NCBI GenBank assembly: GCA_027625215.1
Contig: JAQBWJ010000122.1
Location: 1-6,787, forward strand
Origin: Candidatus Poribacteria bacterium
Lineage (GTDB): Bacteria; Poribacteria; WGA-4E; GCA-2687025
Length of the DNA stretch: 6,787 nt
Direction: 5' to 3'
Shown in pieces: positions 4,915 to 6,787 of this stretch. The position numbers and the translations under genes were made by a program. Below the pieces are notes generated by a model. That model was not told where the DNA came from. It saw only the letters and a program-made list of their open reading frames with translations, and searched no databases. Position 1 is the first letter of the stretch. Each line of letters starts with the position of its first letter.

Positions 4915-6787
4915 ATGGCGGAAGAACGCGGCAACGTCGCGGCGGAGAGTCGGATGTTCAAGCCACCGAAGACGTTTCGGCAGTCCGCGCATCTCAACAG
5001 CATGAGCGCGTACAAACGCCTTCACAAGCGGTCAGTGACGAACCCTGAAGCGTACTGGGGTAAAGTTGCCGAGGAGTTCCACTGGTTCAAGAAGTGGACT
5101 CAAGTAAGGAAGTGGGAAGAGCCCTACGTCGAGTGGTTTGTCGACGGCGAGACGAACATCAGTTACAACTGCCTCGACCGTCACCTGACTACTTGGCGGC
5201 GGAACAAGGCGGCGATCATCTTTGAAGGCGAGCCGGGCGACATTCGCACGTTGACCTACCAACAACTGCATCGAGAGGTGTGCAAGGCGGCGAACGCCCT
5301 CAAAGCGATGGGCCTGAAAAAAGGCGACCGCGCGGCGCTCTATATGCCGATGACTCCGGAGTTGGCGATCTCGCTGCTGGCGTGCGCGCGGATCGGCGTC
5401 GTTCACTCGGTCATCTTCGGCGGGTTCAGCGCCGAGGCGATCCGAGACCGCGTGAACGACGCCGAGTGCAAAGCGATCCTGACGGCGGACGGCGGTTGGC
5501 GACGCGGACGAGTCATCGAACTGAAAAAGGCGGTAGACGACGCGCTCGCGGACGGGAAGTGTCCGACGGTCGAGAAGGTGCTCGTCCTGAAACGGTGCGG
5601 CAACGACGTGAACTGGACGGACGGACGCGACGTTTGGTGGCATGAGATTGTCGAGTCGCAGTCCGCCGACTGTCCCGCCGAGCCGCTCGACGCGCAGCAC
5701 CCGTTGTTCATCCTGTATACGTCCGGTTCGACGGGGAAGCCAAAGGGGGTGTTGCACGCGCTCGGCGGCTATATGGTCTACACGGCGCATACGACGAAGT
5801 ACGTGTTCGACATTAAGGACGAGGACCATTACTGGTGCACGGCGGATATCGGTTGGGTGACAGGGCACTCGTACATCGTCTACGGGCCGCTGGCGAACGG
5901 GGCGACCTCGTTCATGTTCGAGGGCGCGCCGAACCAACCCGACTGGGGGCGGTTCTGGGGTATGATCGAACGCCACCAGATCAACACGATGTACACCGCG
6001 CCAACGGCGATCCGCGCGTTTATCAAGCAGGGCGACGAGTTCCCGAATCGGCACGACCTGTCGAGCCTGCGGCTGTTGGGGACGGTCGGCGAGCCGATCA
6101 ACCCCGAAGCGTGGATGTGGTATCACCGCGTCATCGGCGGCGAGCGGTGTCCGATTGTCGATACATGGTGGCAGACGGAGACGGGCGGGCACATGCTGAC
6201 GCCGTTGCCGGGCGTCACTCCGACGAAGCCGGGCAGCGCGACGCTCCCCTTCTTCGGGGTGGACGCGGCGATTGTCGATTCCGACGGTAACGACGTTCCC
6301 GACGGCGAGCAGGGCTTCCTCGTGATCCGTCAGCCGTGGCCCGGGATGATGAGGACGCTCCACAACGACGATCAGCGTTACCGCGAGTCCTATTGGGAAG
6401 TGATCCCGCACGTTTATTTCGCGGGCGACGGCGCGTTGAAGGACGGAGACGGCTACTTCTGGATATTGGGGCGCGTCGATGACGTGGTGAACATCTCCGG
6501 TCATCGACTTGGTACGGCGGAGATCGAACACGCGCTGGTCGGCCACACGTCGGTCGCGGAGGCGGCGGTCATCGGGACGCCGGATGAACTGACGGGCGAG
6601 GCGTTGGTCTGCTTCGTGACGCTCAAGGGCGGCGTTGAGAAGACGGATGCGATCAAGGAGGAGTTGAACGCTCAGATTGTGAAAGAGATCGGGCGGTTTG
6701 CGCGTCCGAAGGAGATTCGGTTCACCGACGCGCTGCCGAAGACGCGGAGCGGGAAGATCATGCGGCGGCTGCTGCGGAAGGTCGCGG
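4915..6787 (+). CDS. acs: Acetyl-CoA synthetase, AMP-forming (3' end outside window)
   Basis: Cytoplasmic enzyme that converts acetate, ATP and CoA to acetyl-CoA, AMP and pyrophosphate through an acetyl-adenylate. The 624 visible codons run open to the window edge, with perhaps 20-30 missing against the usual length of about 650. Start ATG 4915 has a strong ribosome site. The N-terminal Acs domain includes NPEAYWGKVAEEFHWFKKW. The phosphate-binding loop YTSGSTGKPKG is at 268-278. WWQTETGG at 418-425 carries the adenylate-binding motif and the tryptophan that restricts the pocket to small acyl groups. The hinge and C-terminal domain motif GRVDDVVNISGHRLGTAEIE starts at 519. PKTRSGKIMRR near the end contains K614, equivalent to the lysine (K609 in Salmonella) that is reversibly acetylated to switch the enzyme off. 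All key motifs are intact. It is divergent from the sigma-54 regulator, so it may be under that protein's control, though no clear -24/-12 promoter precedes it. Confidence 0.97.
   Translation, partial: MAEERGNVAAESRMFKPPKTFRQSAHLNSMSAYKRLHKRSVTNPEAYWGKVAEEFHWFKKWTQVRKWEEPYVEWFVDGETNISYNCLDRHLTTWRRNKAAIIFEGEPGDIRTLTYQQLHREVCKAANALKAMGLKKGDRAALYMPMTPELAISLLACARIGVVHSVIFGGFSAEAIRDRVNDAECKAILTADGGWRRGRVIELKKAVDDALADGKCPTVEKVLVLKRCGNDVNWTDGRDVWWHEIVESQSADCPAEPLDAQHPLFILYTSGSTGKPKGVLHALGGYMVYTAHTTKYVFDIKDEDHYWCTADIGWVTGHSYIVYGPLANGATSFMFEGAPNQPDWGRFWGMIERHQINTMYTAPTAIRAFIKQGDEFPNRHDLSSLRLLGTVGEPINPEAWMWYHRVIGGERCPIVDTWWQTETGGHMLTPLPGVTPTKPGSATLPFFGVDAAIVDSDGNDVPDGEQGFLVIRQPWPGMMRTLHNDDQRYRESYWEVIPHVYFAGDGALKDGDGYFWILGRVDDVVNISGHRLGTAEIEHALVGHTSVAEAAVIGTPDELTGEALVCFVTLKGGVEKTDAIKEELNAQIVKEIGRFARPKEIRFTDALPKTRSGKIMRRLLRKVA

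Noticed and set aside
5032..6546. 504-codon minus-strand open frame
   Set aside because: It is antisense to acs; its arginine- and valine-rich product is low-complexity shadow coding with no family match.

Overview
The window looks like a chromosomal stretch of a fairly G+C-rich, probably diderm (Gram-negative type) bacterium. ZnuA carries a Sec-type signal peptide without a lipobox cysteine, which suggests a free periplasmic protein, and the regulators include a sigma-54 activator. The phylum cannot be fixed from the sequence alone. Every protein gene belongs to a known family; there is no mobile element, CRISPR array, tRNA or rRNA, and I found no convincing new multi-gene system.

Layout. 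Positions 2-853 (+) hold the end of a polyamine ABC permease gene (potB type). It converges, with a 6-base gap, on a zinc-binding ABC solute-binding protein gene (znuA type, 860-1774, -). Upstream of znuA on the same strand lies a stand-alone receiver-domain response regulator (1881-2276, -) followed by its own intrinsic terminator (1798-1832). A 461-base region without a credible protein gene (2316-2776) follows. It contains a strong minus-strand intrinsic terminator (2397-2440) abutting a compact three-way-junction fold (2453-2518). This looks like the 3' end of an unannotated small RNA or a leader element for the downstream response regulator, and it is the most interesting part of the window. 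Next is a large sigma-54-dependent response regulator with REC-PAS-AAA+-Fis architecture (2777-4579, -). An A+T-richer regulatory region with several dyads (4580-4914) separates it from a divergent acetyl-CoA synthetase gene (acs, 4915 to the window end, +), which lacks only its last few codons.

How the parts may fit together. Two phospho-receiver proteins lie on the same strand with no histidine kinase in view, so they probably take phosphate from kinases encoded elsewhere. The sigma-54 activator is divergent from acs and shares its upstream region. A role in controlling acs, itself, or the putative small RNA is possible but is inferred from position only. PotB and ZnuA are both single components of transporters whose partner genes are not visible here.
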